DNA of 64,000 nt. Source: Cryptobacterium curtum DSM 15641 (GTDB lineage Bacteria > Actinomycetota > Coriobacteriia > Coriobacteriales > Eggerthellaceae). The DNA lies in the NCBI RefSeq assembly GCF_000023845.1, contig NC_013170.1, forward strand, positions 1,466,501 through 1,530,500, written 5' to 3'. Below, piece by piece: positions 1-7,508 of this stretch. Both the position numbers and the translations under genes were made by a program. A model generated the notes under the pieces. It saw nothing but the letters and a program-made list of their open reading frames with translations. It ran no database searches and was not told where the DNA came from. Positions within the stretch are counted from its first letter, which is position 1, and every line of letters starts with the position of its first letter.

Positions 1-1750
1 GGATAATACCTGATACGAGAATCGAGGCTATTCCCAAGAAGTAGGCGCTTGGGGCAACCCACCATACGCCGCCGAATACGGCACCAGCAATAAGCGCAAT
101 AATAGGAAGCTTAGCTGAGCACGGCATGAACGTCGTGGTCATAACCGTCATATGACGATCGTTTTCATTCTCGATCGTACGCGACGCCATAACACCCGGC
201 ACGCCGCAGCCAGTACCGATAAGCATCGGAATAAAGCTCTTGCCCGACAGGCCGAAACGACGGAACACACGGTCAAGAATAAAGGCAACACGCGCCATGT
301 ACCCGCAACCTTCAAGGAATGCGAGGAACAGGAACAGAAGAATCAACTGCGGCAAGAAGCTCAGTACAGAACTGACACCAGGAATAATACCGTCGGTTAC
401 TAAGCTCTGAACTTGCTCGTCAACATGACCAGCTTTCATGGCGTCGCCAAGCAGAGCTGACACACCCGGCACCCAGAAGCCATATTCAGTTGGATCGGGT
501 TCTTCAAGTGCAACAGCATCGGCATATTCGTCGGCGTCGACCGTCACGACTTCGTTTTCGCCGGCATCCTGATCGTAGGCATCGTAGTCAATCGAAATAC
601 CTGCATCACGTGCCTGCTGAATAAACTCATCAAGGTCGTCTTCATATGCGGCCTTATCGGCATCGCTCGCATCATCACCAGGAGCTTCAGGCGCTTCTAA
701 GCCATACTCAGCAGCAGCTTTATTGAATGCTTTAATCTCATTCTGCGCCTGTTCATATGGGTCATGCACTTCACTGTATTCATCTTGACCTGCACCGATA
801 TACCAACCATCACCAAAAAGGCCATCATTGATCCAGTCAGTGAGGTTCGTGCCCAAGGCGCTTACCGACACCCAATACACAAAGAACATAATGACAACGA
901 AAATAGGCAGAGCTAAGAAACGGTTGGTTACAACCTGGTCAATTTTGTCAGAAACACTCATGCCACCTGTGTTTTTACAGGTAACGCACCGATCAATAAT
1001 ACTGGTAATATAAGAATAACGCTCATTAACAATGATGCTCTCAGCATCGTCGTCCATAGATTTCTCAAGCGTTTTAATGATGTCTTCGACAGCGGGTTTT
1101 GCACTCAGATGAGATTCTATCTTGCTGTCACGTTCAAACAGCTTCACAGCAAAGAAACGCTTCGCACCAGCCGAAACATCGGCAGGTAAAAGATCTTCGA
1201 TCTTGGTTAGTGCCTGCTCAACTTCATCGGCAAACTGGTGTTTGCGAACAGGAGCCTGTTTAGCTTGTGCTACTTCAAGAACCTTCTCGACCGCTTCGGT
1301 GATACCGGTATTCTTAAGGGCTGAGATAGCGACAACCGGACAACCCATTTTTTCAGAAAGCGCCTGCAGATCAATGCTATCGCCTTCCTTTTCTACAACG
1401 TCCATCATGTTCACGGCCATGATGGTAGGTATGCCAAGCTCGATCACCTGCGTGCTTAAGTAAAGGTTGCGCTCTAGGTTGCTTCCGTCGACGATATTGA
1501 TTATCGCATCAGGCTTCCCATCGATTAAATAATCGCGCGCCACCACTTCTTCAAGCGTATACGGTGAAAGCGAGTAAATACCCGGCAAGTCAACGATGGT
1601 CACATCTGAATGGCCTTTCAACTTACCAGTTTTCTTCTCAACGGTTACACCAGGCCAGTTACCTACGTACTGGTTTGCACCGGTGAGGGCGTTAAATAAG
1701 GTGGTTTTCCCACAATTAGGATTGCCCACCAACGCCACGTTCAGTTCCAT
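1..1750 (-). CDS. feoB: Ferrous iron transporter FeoB (C-terminus beyond window edge)
   Basis: FeoB is the GTP-gated inner-membrane permease for Fe2+. The reverse-strand reading begins MELNVALVGNPNCGKTTLFN, which holds the G1 loop; DLPGIY (G3) and NMMD (G4) follow. After the cytoplasmic G domain comes the membrane core, with a first span near 900-960 and the conserved 'LEGCGYMAR' stretch near 310-330. Between the first spans (about 480-835) the protein carries a very acidic, presumably extracytoplasmic segment of more than 100 residues, longer than the loop usual in FeoB. The start is set by GGAGG just upstream of the ATG at 1750. It is the third gene of a feoA-feoA-feoB operon. The reading runs off the left edge, so the C-terminal part is not visible. 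Confidence 0.96.
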   Translation of the reverse strand, partial: MELNVALVGNPNCGKTTLFNALTGANQYVGNWPGVTVEKKTGKLKGHSDVTIVDLPGIYSLSPYTLEEVVARDYLIDGKPDAIINIVDGSNLERNLYLSTQVIELGIPTIMAVNMMDVVEKEGDSIDLQALSEKMGCPVVAISALKNTGITEAVEKVLEVAQAKQAPVRKHQFADEVEQALTKIEDLLPADVSAGAKRFFAVKLFERDSKIESHLSAKPAVEDIIKTLEKSMDDDAESIIVNERYSYITSIIDRCVTCKNTGGMSVSDKIDQVVTNRFLALPIFVVIMFFVYWVSVSALGTNLTDWINDGLFGDGWYIGAGQDEYSEVHDPYEQAQNEIKAFNKAAAEYGLEAPEAPGDDASDADKAAYEDDLDEFIQQARDAGISIDYDAYDQDAGENEVVTVDADEYADAVALEEPDPTEYGFWVPGVSALLGDAMKAGHVDEQVQSLVTDGIIPGVSSVLSFLPQLILLFLFLAFLEGCGYMARVAFILDRVFRRFGLSGKSFIPMLIGTGCGVPGVMASRTIENENDRHMTVMTTTFMPCSAKLPIIALIAGAVFGGVWWVAPSAYFLGIASILVSGII

Positions 1751-1775
1751 TGATACCTCCATGATACTACAATAG

Positions 1776-1789
1776 TTAGCTATTGTTAA
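1776..1789 (-). promoter_or_regulatory. Possible DtxR-type half-conserved box between feoA and feoB
   Basis: TTAGCTATTGTTAA fits the TTAG-N6-CTAA core seen three times upstream of the operon, with one mismatch in the right arm. It lies in the feoA-feoB gap. No convincing -35/-10 pair was seen here, so a role in separate control of feoB is only a guess. Confidence 0.3.
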
Positions 1790-1843
1790 CTATTGACCTA
1801 AAATAAAGCTGCAAAATTGGCCAGCAGTAGCACAGGTGATCGT

Positions 1844-2065
1844 CTAAACGATCTCTACATGCTCAGCTTCGCTTTTACGCAAGGACAGCTCATAGCCGCG
1901 AACAGTTACTTCAACTGGATCTCCCAGTGGAGCAACCTTACGCACATATACCGAAGTGCCTTTGGTGATACCCATGTCCATGATGCGACGTTTTGTGGCG
2001 CCTTCGCCAACAAGCTTAGCGACCACAACGGTCTGACCGGGCTTTGCTATATCGAGTGTTGCCAT
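1844..2065 (-). CDS. feoA: FeoA-domain protein (second FeoA)
   Basis: A 73-residue FeoA protein, a small SH3-like cytoplasmic partner of FeoB thought to modulate its GTPase or transport activity. Visible family features are the MATLDIAKPGQTVVVAKL start, the RIMDMGI turn and a closing VEVTVRGYELSLRKSEAEHV segment. The open frame extends further upstream, but GGGAGGG lies directly before the ATG at 2065, so this start is preferred over 2179. It sits about 130 bp after the first feoA and about 95 bp before feoB. The two FeoA copies differ clearly in sequence, so they are not a recent duplication. Confidence 0.93.
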   Translation of the reverse strand: MATLDIAKPGQTVVVAKLVGEGATKRRIMDMGITKGTSVYVRKVAPLGDPVEVTVRGYELSLRKSEAEHVEIV

Positions 2066-2194
2066 TTCTTTCCCTCCCTCGCAATAATCACTCCTGCTAA
2101 TCGACAGAATGCGCACGTTCGCTATGACCTGCAGCAATACTCTCTTATATTCTGCTAAAGACCCTGCGAGCGTGCACAAGCTTCTCTGAGAGCG

Positions 2195-2404
2195 CTAAAC
2201 CATCACGCACTGCGCAAGTTTGCGATCCAGAGCAACGCGAGAACCCTTGACGTTTACAATGAGGTTGCCCCCAATGCGTGATACCACCTTGACACGGGCA
2301 CCTGGCACAAAGCCAAGACCCTCCAGGTGCAAGCGTGTATCACCCTCGCCGGTTATTGCATGAATAAGATAGTCTCTACCGAGTTCGGCCGTCGCCAGTA
2401 TCAT
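2195..2404 (-). CDS. feoA: FeoA-domain protein (first FeoA)
   Basis: A 69-residue FeoA protein, starting MILATAELGRDYLIHAITG, with the family's 'LEGLGFVPGARVKVVSRIGG' turn and the C-terminal 'VALDRKLAQCVMV' strand. GGAG lies about 6 bases before the ATG. It is the first gene after the promoter region with DtxR-type boxes. Two FeoA proteins beside one FeoB is a known arrangement in anaerobes; the separate roles of the two copies are not known from sequence. Confidence 0.93.
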   Translation of the reverse strand: MILATAELGRDYLIHAITGEGDTRLHLEGLGFVPGARVKVVSRIGGNLIVNVKGSRVALDRKLAQCVMV

Positions 2405-2475
2405 TCATGCTCCTTTCGCTCTGAAATTGGCAGCCTCACCGTTGATCCACCTTATTTAAAATGGCATTCTTAACG

Positions 2476-2489
2476 TTAGGTCCTGCTAA
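2476..2489 (-). promoter_or_regulatory. DtxR/IdeR-like box downstream of the feoA promoter
   Basis: TTAGGTCCTGCTAA has the TTAG-N6-CTAA form and lies between the proposed -10 (2502-2507) and feoA, where a bound repressor could block initiation or elongation. It matches the known iron-box pattern (TTAGGTTAGSCTAACCTAA) best in its two arms. The binding protein is not encoded in the window. Confidence 0.55.
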
Positions 2490-2501
2490 CTCTCCAGGAA
2501 C

Positions 2502-2529
2502 ATGTTAGACATAGCTAATTGAGTGTCAA
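2502..2529 (-). promoter_or_regulatory. feo promoter with overlapping DtxR-like box
   Basis: On the reverse strand TTGACA (2524-2529) and TAACAT (2502-2507) are separated by 16 bases. The palindrome TTAGACATAGCTAA (2505-2518) fills the spacer and enters the -10. The same geometry recurs at 2835-2862. This is inferred to be the iron-repressed promoter of the feo operon. Confidence 0.65.
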
Positions 2530-2631
2530 TCAAAATAAGAAAGTTCTTTCATATTTTTCTTATTGAAAACATTAAGGGGAAGTTGGAAATACTTGCCAAA
2601 ATGCAACTTAGGTCTTCGTAATGCAACTGGT

Positions 2632-2671
2632 AAAAAAGAGCGGGTCCCGGGAGAAGCTTCGGAACCCGCTC
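2632..2671 (-). terminator. Rho-independent terminator of the transcript from 2835
   Basis: On the reverse strand GAGCGGGT (2664-2671) pairs with ACCCGCTC (2638-2645), and a run of six T follows. It lies about 230 bp upstream of feoA and about 165 bp downstream of the promoter at 2835-2862. An overlapping alternative stem, GGGTCCCG with CGGGACCC, could compete with it, as in attenuators. Confidence 0.8.
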
Positions 2672-2828
2672 GGGACCCTCATGCGATATAGCAGACGAGA
2701 AGGAGGTGTGCATGGGGCCTTCGAGTTAACTTGTTAATCGCCTTGCGGCGGAAACGATTTGTCCATTCCAACTCTTCGAGCAAAATAATCTTTTACTGTG
2801 GGAACAAGAACCCATAACCGTTTCGGTA
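2672..2828 (-). ncRNA. Putative iron-regulated small RNA or leader upstream of feo
   Basis: This is the stretch between a DtxR-box promoter (2835-2862) and a strong intrinsic terminator (2632-2671), both on the reverse strand. No protein with a good ribosome site is encoded; a 29-codon frame begins at an ATG near 2815 but has no clear Shine-Dalgarno sequence. It could be an iron-responsive sRNA, an attenuated leader of feo, or a leader-peptide mRNA. The promoter, operator and terminator are seen directly; that an RNA exists is inferred. Confidence 0.45.
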
Positions 2829-2834
2829 AAGTAT

Positions 2835-2862
2835 ATGTTAGGTATTCCTAACTTAAAGTCAA
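2835..2862 (-). promoter_or_regulatory. Distal promoter with DtxR/IdeR-like box
   Basis: Reverse strand TTGACT (2857-2862), 16-base spacer, TAACAT (2835-2840). The palindrome TTAGGTATTCCTAACTTAA (2838-2856, read on the plus strand) agrees with the IdeR consensus at 15 of 19 positions by eye. Its offset from the -10 is the same as in the proximal feo promoter. Confidence 0.65.
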
Positions 2863-3081
2863 CTATATTTCACTTTTTATTTTAAAAAATTTTTCGACCC
2901 TTTGTACGTTTCGATTACGAAGCTATCCAAACACTTAGCCTTCATCCATAAACCAACGAGAAACGACTCTCTATCGCAGCCATAATGGTGCTTTTACGCC
3001 TGTTATAAGGACTTTATTTATTAATGAGAATCAGCTCCTCTAAGGAAAGAACATGCAATGGAAACAAAACGAGATCTCAGA

Positions 3082-3429
3082 CTAAAGGTTGTTTAGGGCA
3101 TCAGATATAACATCCAGATATATTCTTGATAGGCGCCCTATTGGCGCATCTCTCAGAAGCTTTTCAAATGATAGTTCAAGTTTTTGATCAAGCCTTATAT
3201 AGGAAGGCCGCCTTAAGCCATAGGTCGCCCAATCAAGTATGGGGATACATTTTCCTGAACTGTCTACCTCGAGATTCTTAGAAGTAATCTTGGCCGCAAC
3301 AACCGTACAGGTATCGTTCTGGACATCGATAACTACTACAGGTCTAACTTTTCCTACATTGGGATGATCTGCAAATTCAACCCATGCTAACCAGATGTCT
3401 CCAATACTTGGCTTAGACGAGATCATCAT
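3082..3429 (-). CDS. PemK/MazF-like toxin of a type II toxin-antitoxin pair
   Basis: A 115-residue protein starting MMISSKPSIGDIWLAWVEF. 'GDIWLAWVEFADHPNVGKVRPVVVID' has the pattern of the PemK/MazF ribonuclease fold, in which a GDI.. strand and a 'K.RPvvvi' strand form the core; these toxins cleave mRNA. The start at 3429 (or the adjacent ATG at 3426) lies inside the last codons of the antitoxin gene, the usual arrangement for translational coupling, with AAGG a few bases upstream. The frame is open further upstream to 3573, but that stretch overlaps the antitoxin and looks non-coding. The family assignment rests on the N-terminal motif and context; the C-terminal half is not distinctive. 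Confidence 0.78.
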   Translation of the reverse strand: MMISSKPSIGDIWLAWVEFADHPNVGKVRPVVVIDVQNDTCTVVAAKITSKNLEVDSSGKCIPILDWATYGLRRPSYIRLDQKLELSFEKLLRDAPIGRLSRIYLDVISDALNNL

Positions 3430-3688
3430 AAAGGCCTTCGTCTTCAGGATCATTCCATTCTGCAGGAAGGGTCGTTTTGTGCGTCTTTGGATCCATAGGT
3501 ACGTAATCCTGCTTTGACCAGTCAACATAGGGAATATGATCACCATACCCTGATGAGATAGGCGCAATAACAACCCACGGTTTTGAATTTCTGAATACGG
3601 TGACAGGCTTTCCAGATTTATTTACCTCAGAAGCTATATGCGAAAAATGTGCTCGAGTTTCAGCCACCGTTGCAGTGAGCTCATCCAT
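3413..3688 (-). CDS. Phd/YefM-like antitoxin
   Basis: A 91-residue protein, MDELTATVAETRAHFSHIAS..., with the Phd/YefM fold signature: a short strand, then an ETRAHFSHIASEVN helix and 'GKPVTVFRNSKPWVVIAPI'. The acidic C-terminal tail (DPEDEGLYDDLV) would wrap and neutralise the toxin. Such antitoxins also bind their own promoter. AGGA lies 8 bases before the ATG at 3688; an in-frame ATG at 3721 has no ribosome site. The gene overlaps the toxin gene by 17 bp and has a TATAAT at 3723-3728 upstream. The surrounding DNA is AT-richer than the neighbouring operons, consistent with acquisition by transfer. Confidence 0.85.
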   Translation of the reverse strand: MDELTATVAETRAHFSHIASEVNKSGKPVTVFRNSKPWVVIAPISSGYGDHIPYVDWSKQDYVPMDPKTHKTTLPAEWNDPEDEGLYDDLV

Positions 3689-3722
3689 AATGACATCCTT
3701 TCCCAGTACCTTTATGTACATA

Positions 3723-3728
3723 ATTATA
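3723..3728 (-). promoter_or_regulatory. -10 element of the toxin-antitoxin operon
   Basis: A perfect TATAAT on the reverse strand, 35 bp before the antitoxin start. The -35 is weak. TTAATTAA lies just upstream and could be part of an autoregulatory operator. Confidence 0.5.
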
Positions 3729-3935
3729 GCATTAATTAACGCTCTTTATATGATCTCTTTGGAAGATTAAACCGTGTTCTTCTCCCATAGAAACTGGTAA
3801 AGCGCAGGTTTCGCCGAGTTTAAACATCGATCGTTAAACTTTGTAAAGTGATTGCAATCCTCTGCGAAAATAAGAGATATAAGGGGCATAGTATACTGAC
3901 CCTGTTCGCAGTGCAGAGACCCTAAGGAAGGCCAC

Positions 3936-5486
3936 ATGACCACTAACCGTTATATCGACACGAGAAACAGCACTGTTGAACCGATCCCCTTTACTCAAGC
4001 AGTCGTCAAAGGACTTGCCGATGGAGGCGGCTTGTTTGTACCCGAACACATCCCCCAGCTTTCCTTGGAAGAAATTGTTGCGCTCGCTGATATTCCGTAT
4101 GCGCAGCGTGCGGCGCGGATATATCGCGCCTTTGATATCGATCTTTCTGCTGAGCAAATCGAATCCCTTATGCAAAAAGCCTATAGCGATAACTTCGATA
4201 CTGAAGACATTTGTCCCATTACCTCGCTTGATGAAAAGACCCATGTACTTGAATTGTGGCATGGGCCCACAAGCGCTTTTAAAGATATGGCACTTCAGTG
4301 CCTTCCCCTGTTTTTTGAAGCAAGCGCCGAAGTGCTTCGCGCTGAAGGGAACATTGACACTGAATTCATGATTCTCGTGGCGACCTCAGGTGACACCGGA
4401 AAGGCTGCACTTGAAGGATTTGCTAACCGAAATGGCGTCTCTATTGGTGTGCTCTATCCTGATGGTGGCGTAAGTGACATCCAGCGCAAGCAAATGATTA
4501 CGCAATCGGGCGACAATGTAGTAGTTTGGGCGGTGAGAGGTAATTTCGATAATTGCCAAACGAGCGCTAAGCGTATCTTTAACGACTCTGATTTCGCCTG
4601 TAAGCTCAAAACGGAATATGGCGTTGCTCTGTCAAGCGCTAACTCCATCAACTGGGGGCGGCTACTCCCTCAAGTGGTTTATTACCTCTCAAGCTATGCC
4701 CAACTCGTCCGCAGCTCAACGATTGAGGCGGGCCAAGCCATCGACATCTGCGTTCCAACAGGAAACTTTGGCAATATTCTCGCAGCATGGTATGCCAAAA
4801 AAATTGGTGCACCTATCGAACGTCTTCTCTGCGCCAGCAACGAGAATCGCGTGCTGACCGACTTCATCAATACCGGCACCTACACCATCGTCGATCGTCC
4901 GTTTATACTTACGCCAAGTCCCTCTATGGATATCCTTGTGTCATCCAATTTGGAACGGCAGCTATTCGAACTCACTGGGCGTGATGGTTCTGCTATCTCA
5001 TATTGGATGAAAGATCTTGCTGAAAAGGGATGTTTCCGTATTGATCCCCATACCTTTACGCGGCTTCGTGCTGAGTTTGCAAGCGACTCCGTCTCCAACG
5101 ATGAGTGCTTAAGAACCATTAAGGAAACCTTTGATGCACATGGATACCTTATCGATCCCCATACGGCAGTTGCCTGCAAAGTCGCTGAACGTCTTCGTTC
5201 GGACAATCCTGTTCTTGTCGCCAGCACAGCACACTGGGCCAAATTTGGCGGGAGCGTCTACCGAGCACTCCATGAGCTTACGGTGTCAGATAGTCTGCCC
5301 CGTGAAGTAGAACAGCTAACCGACTGCGAACTTAACGACCTGATTTCCCAGGAAACCGGATGTGGACCCATCCCTGCAGGATTAGCCTCCCTGGATACGA
5401 TGAAGGCACGTTTCACCACCGTTATTGACTCTGATAAATCCGCTGTCGAAGAGGCTATTTCACTGTTTCTTTCTTCGATTCAGTAA
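3936..5486 (+). CDS. thrC: Threonine synthase
   Basis: Converts O-phosphohomoserine to threonine with pyridoxal phosphate, the last step of threonine synthesis. The protein has 516 residues, in the range of the long class of threonine synthases. The cofactor lysine is K116 in HGPTSAFKDMA, 'VATSGDTGKAALEGF' is the phosphate-binding region, and 'VPTGNFGNILAAWYAKK' is the other conserved cofactor loop. AAGGAAGG lies before the ATG. It is transcribed alone, divergently from the toxin-antitoxin pair; TATACT near 3893 is a candidate -10. No terminator was seen after the gene. Confidence 0.97.
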   Translation: MTTNRYIDTRNSTVEPIPFTQAVVKGLADGGGLFVPEHIPQLSLEEIVALADIPYAQRAARIYRAFDIDLSAEQIESLMQKAYSDNFDTEDICPITSLDEKTHVLELWHGPTSAFKDMALQCLPLFFEASAEVLRAEGNIDTEFMILVATSGDTGKAALEGFANRNGVSIGVLYPDGGVSDIQRKQMITQSGDNVVVWAVRGNFDNCQTSAKRIFNDSDFACKLKTEYGVALSSANSINWGRLLPQVVYYLSSYAQLVRSSTIEAGQAIDICVPTGNFGNILAAWYAKKIGAPIERLLCASNENRVLTDFINTGTYTIVDRPFILTPSPSMDILVSSNLERQLFELTGRDGSAISYWMKDLAEKGCFRIDPHTFTRLRAEFASDSVSNDECLRTIKETFDAHGYLIDPHTAVACKVAERLRSDNPVLVASTAHWAKFGGSVYRALHELTVSDSLPREVEQLTDCELNDLISQETGCGPIPAGLASLDTMKARFTTVIDSDKSAVEEAISLFLSSIQ

Positions 5487-5546
5487 ATCTCAGGTCACTC
5501 AATATGGCGGAGAAGTCTCGCTGGCATCCTCATATATCTCCATATA

Positions 5547-5576
5547 CGTTATGTTTCGTAACGTTTCGTAACGTTT
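5547..5576 (+). repeat. CGTTA/TAACG repeats upstream of the ModE-like regulator
   Basis: Two tandem copies of GTTTCGTAAC (5553-5572) and the start of a third. CGTTA-N7-TAACG (5547-5563) is also an inverted repeat. ModE-type operators contain CGTTAT/ATAACG arms, and this array lies 100 bp before a gene with a ModE-like DNA-binding domain, so it may be an autoregulatory operator. That link is inference. Confidence 0.45.
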
Positions 5577-5674
5577 CTTCTCCCCTCGCTGTCCATTAAC
5601 ACTAAGAAATATCTCGTCTGTCTTTGAATCGATATAATCTTTCCATTGACATACTTACTGATAGGAGGCGCACA

Positions 5675-6022
5675 GTGAGCGTCGAACATCTTAAACCGAG
5701 CGTTAAGCTTTCTTTTGTCAACCCCGATGAAAGCCATGGGCCGGTATTTGGACCAGGTGTTATGGCTCTGTGTCGTGGTGTCCAAGAAACAGGGTCGCTT
5801 AATGCTGCTGCTAAAAGCATGGGCATGGCCTACAGCAAAGCCTGGCGCGTACTGAAAGAAACGGAAGCTGCTTTGGGAGTCCAGCTGCTTGTTCGCGATG
5901 GAGCTCATGGCAGTACTCTTACTGCTGATTGCTTAACCTTACTTGATGCCTATGACAAGGTTAGATCAACGGTTATAGACACAGCGTCTCGCAAAACAGC
6001 TAACCTTCTTGCCTCATCTTAA
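5675..6022 (+). CDS. ModE-N-type winged-helix regulator (single domain)
   Basis: A 115-residue protein made up of a LysR/ModE-type N-terminal winged helix: 'GPGVMALCRGVQETGSLNAAAKSMGMAYSKAWRVLKETEAALGVQLLVR' contains the helix-turn-helix AAAKSMGMAYSKAWR. There is no MOP (molybdate-binding) domain, so effector binding cannot be predicted. AGGAGG lies 6 bases before the GTG at 5675, which is preferred over an ATG at 5624 without a ribosome site. Stand-alone ModE-N proteins often sit near molybdenum genes; here mobBA is about 30 kb away. A strong bidirectional-looking hairpin follows the gene. Confidence 0.85.
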   Translation: MSVEHLKPSVKLSFVNPDESHGPVFGPGVMALCRGVQETGSLNAAAKSMGMAYSKAWRVLKETEAALGVQLLVRDGAHGSTLTADCLTLLDAYDKVRSTVIDTASRKTANLLASS

Positions 6023-6047
6023 ACACTCGTTCTTGCTTCGTTTTAAC

Positions 6048-6090
6048 ACTACACCGATACGTGGAACTATGTTCTACGTATCGGTGTAGT
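6048..6090. terminator. Terminator between convergent genes
   Basis: A perfect 15-bp stem, ACTACACCGATACGT (6048-6062) with ACGTATCGGTGTAGT (6076-6090), and a 13-base loop. T-rich flanks on both sides suit the convergent regulator and Tad operons. The T tracts are interrupted. Confidence 0.75.
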
Positions 6091-6113
6091 TGTGTTTGTA
6101 TGGGCAGCCGCTC

Positions 6114-6470
6114 TTATCCAACAACCACAGAAGAGAGTGGTGCTCCACTCCTCTCATTTGTCTGCACGGTTTGTGTCTGTAGAGAAGTACCAAGACCAGG
6201 CATTTCGATAGTAATAGTCAGCTGAATCCCTTCCCCTCTCGCCTTTTGAGATACACGCGCTCGAGGTAACGGCCTCGTTGCTGAACAAAGCTCCTGGTGA
6301 TCCAATGACTCTACCGCGCCCTCATCAACATCAATAAAGTCTTCGGTGTCTATACTCGGCTGCTCTCGCAGGCCGTCTTCAACTGACTTTTCGGTAAATC
6401 GATGCAAGCATCCGTAACAAACTGCCATATCATCGAAACAGCGCGACTGACAAGTTGGACAAACCTTCAT
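6114..6470 (-). CDS. Zinc-ribbon protein at the end of the Tad operon
   Basis: A 118-residue protein with a four-cysteine zinc knuckle at the start (CPTCQSRCFDDMAVCYGCLH: C4, C7, C18, C21), an acidic middle (DTEDFIDVDEGAVE) and a beta-rich end. It has no signal peptide or membrane span, so it is presumably cytoplasmic. The ATG overlaps the stop codon of the DUF192 gene (translational coupling), which makes it the last gene of the Tad operon. Function unknown; a regulatory or assembly role at the pilus locus is inferred from position only. Confidence 0.75.
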   Translation of the reverse strand: MKVCPTCQSRCFDDMAVCYGCLHRFTEKSVEDGLREQPSIDTEDFIDVDEGAVESLDHQELCSATRPLPRARVSQKARGEGIQLTITIEMPGLGTSLQTQTVQTNERSGAPLSSVVVG

Positions 6471-6931
6471 TGTGATTCCCCTTCCCTCTTACTTCTGCGG
6501 TGTTGCGTGCTTTGGTGATGGTTCATGCCGCGAAACCCCCGCGTAACGGGGTCCGCCCTGCGCGCTTGAACTTTGTCGATGCGCTTTTGGCATGGCGCAC
6601 GCGTAATAGAACCTGCTGACGATAGAAACGTGTCAATGCCAATGCGATCACCCCGTTGAAACCATCGTGCACGTGGTAGACTACAACGCTCGAGAACTGC
6701 ATATGCATCGGCCTGTTTGAGCATACGACACGATGGCACCGACCGCTTAGCGCGCAGTACCACACCCTCACGATCGATAAACGCTACATCGATGGAAAAT
6801 CCCATACCAAAGGTATGAATGCTTCGACAGGGTGTCAGAAGCAGTATTTCTGCACTCGGGTCAGCGCCAAGCAGCCCTTTGACACGATCAGGCCAGGTAG
6901 AAGCAATGCGTATACCTCTCTTCATCCTCAT
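6467..6931 (-). CDS. DUF192-family protein in the Tad operon
   Basis: A 154-residue protein. 'DRVKGLLGADPSAEILLL', 'PCRSIHTFGMGFSIDVAFID' and 'GVVLRAKRSVPSC' match the DUF192 pattern (RrGLLG, C.sIHTfgM.f.iDv.FlD, Vl). The family has a small beta-barrel fold; many members are exported, but this one lacks an obvious signal peptide. GGAGG lies 7 bases before the ATG at 6931. The last 40 residues are strongly basic and seem to be an extension. DUF192 genes recur in Tad loci of actinobacteria to my knowledge, but their role there is unproven. Confidence 0.82.
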   Translation of the reverse strand: MRMKRGIRIASTWPDRVKGLLGADPSAEILLLTPCRSIHTFGMGFSIDVAFIDREGVVLRAKRSVPSCRMLKQADAYAVLERCSLPRARWFQRGDRIGIDTFLSSAGSITRAPCQKRIDKVQARRADPVTRGFRGMNHHQSTQHRRSKREGESQ

Positions 6932-6932
6932 A

Positions 6933-7508
6933 TTAATACCTCCAAAATAAAACGGTGATGCATGTTGTCTTCCCTGATTGCTGAGCACTCACAAAAGCCC
7001 ATTGCCACTGGCCCCCTTGCTTTACCCAAGCACTCCCCATTGTTCCTTTGGATGGAGACTCAATAGCAGTCCAGCCCTTTTCTGTCAGAAGCGCTTTGAC
7101 GCGTTTTTCCTGCTGCTGCGGATCGCCACCACAGAGAAGCCCAACTCCAGCATCCAAAGAAGCAACCTGATAGGCATCGATATCGCCTGGTTCAAAGAAC
7201 TCATCAGCAAACCCTGCAGGAAGTTCTTCCCAACGAACCGGCGCACCTCCTGCTTGCTCAAATGCCCTGAACAGCACTGTCTCGCTTTCATCTTGAGACA
7301 TTTGATCGAGCATCCACTTAGTAGAGAGTGGTGGTTCTTGGTTTTGAGCGTGATCTTCTTTCTGCTCTTCAGCGACTTCATTTGTGCTGCTGGATACAAT
7401 TGATGCACCCTTGTTGACACTCTGAACCGCATGAATACCAAGCAGTACCGCAAAAAGGGTACCCACCATAGCAAGCGCTGCGATGAACCGTTTCATCTGC
7501 GCACTCAT
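6933..7508 (-). CDS. Membrane-anchored protein of the Tad operon, function unknown
   Basis: A 191-residue protein with one N-terminal hydrophobic segment (residues 8-27, FIAALAMVGTLFAVLLGIHA), a Q/E-rich linker and a soluble domain of about 130 residues predicted to face the outside. The ATG overlaps the stop of the preceding TadE gene (ATGA), with GGGAG upstream, so it is co-translated with the pseudopilins. I recognise no domain. Two cysteines (in LLCGGDP and TTCITV) could form a disulphide. The location suggests a pilus-assembly or surface accessory protein. Confidence 0.75.
   Translation of the reverse strand: MSAQMKRFIAALAMVGTLFAVLLGIHAVQSVNKGASIVSSSTNEVAEEQKEDHAQNQEPPLSTKWMLDQMSQDESETVLFRAFEQAGGAPVRWEELPAGFADEFFEPGDIDAYQVASLDAGVGLLCGGDPQQQEKRVKALLTEKGWTAIESPSKGTMGSAWVKQGGQWQWAFVSAQQSGKTTCITVLFWRY

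Noticed and set aside
3005-3040. Fur-box-like AATGAGAATCA
   Set aside because: Only a partial match and no promoter or gene start at a suitable distance; the DtxR-type boxes explain iron control better.
3834-4262. 142-codon frame opposite thrC
   Set aside because: Antisense shadow of the thrC start region; no ribosome site.
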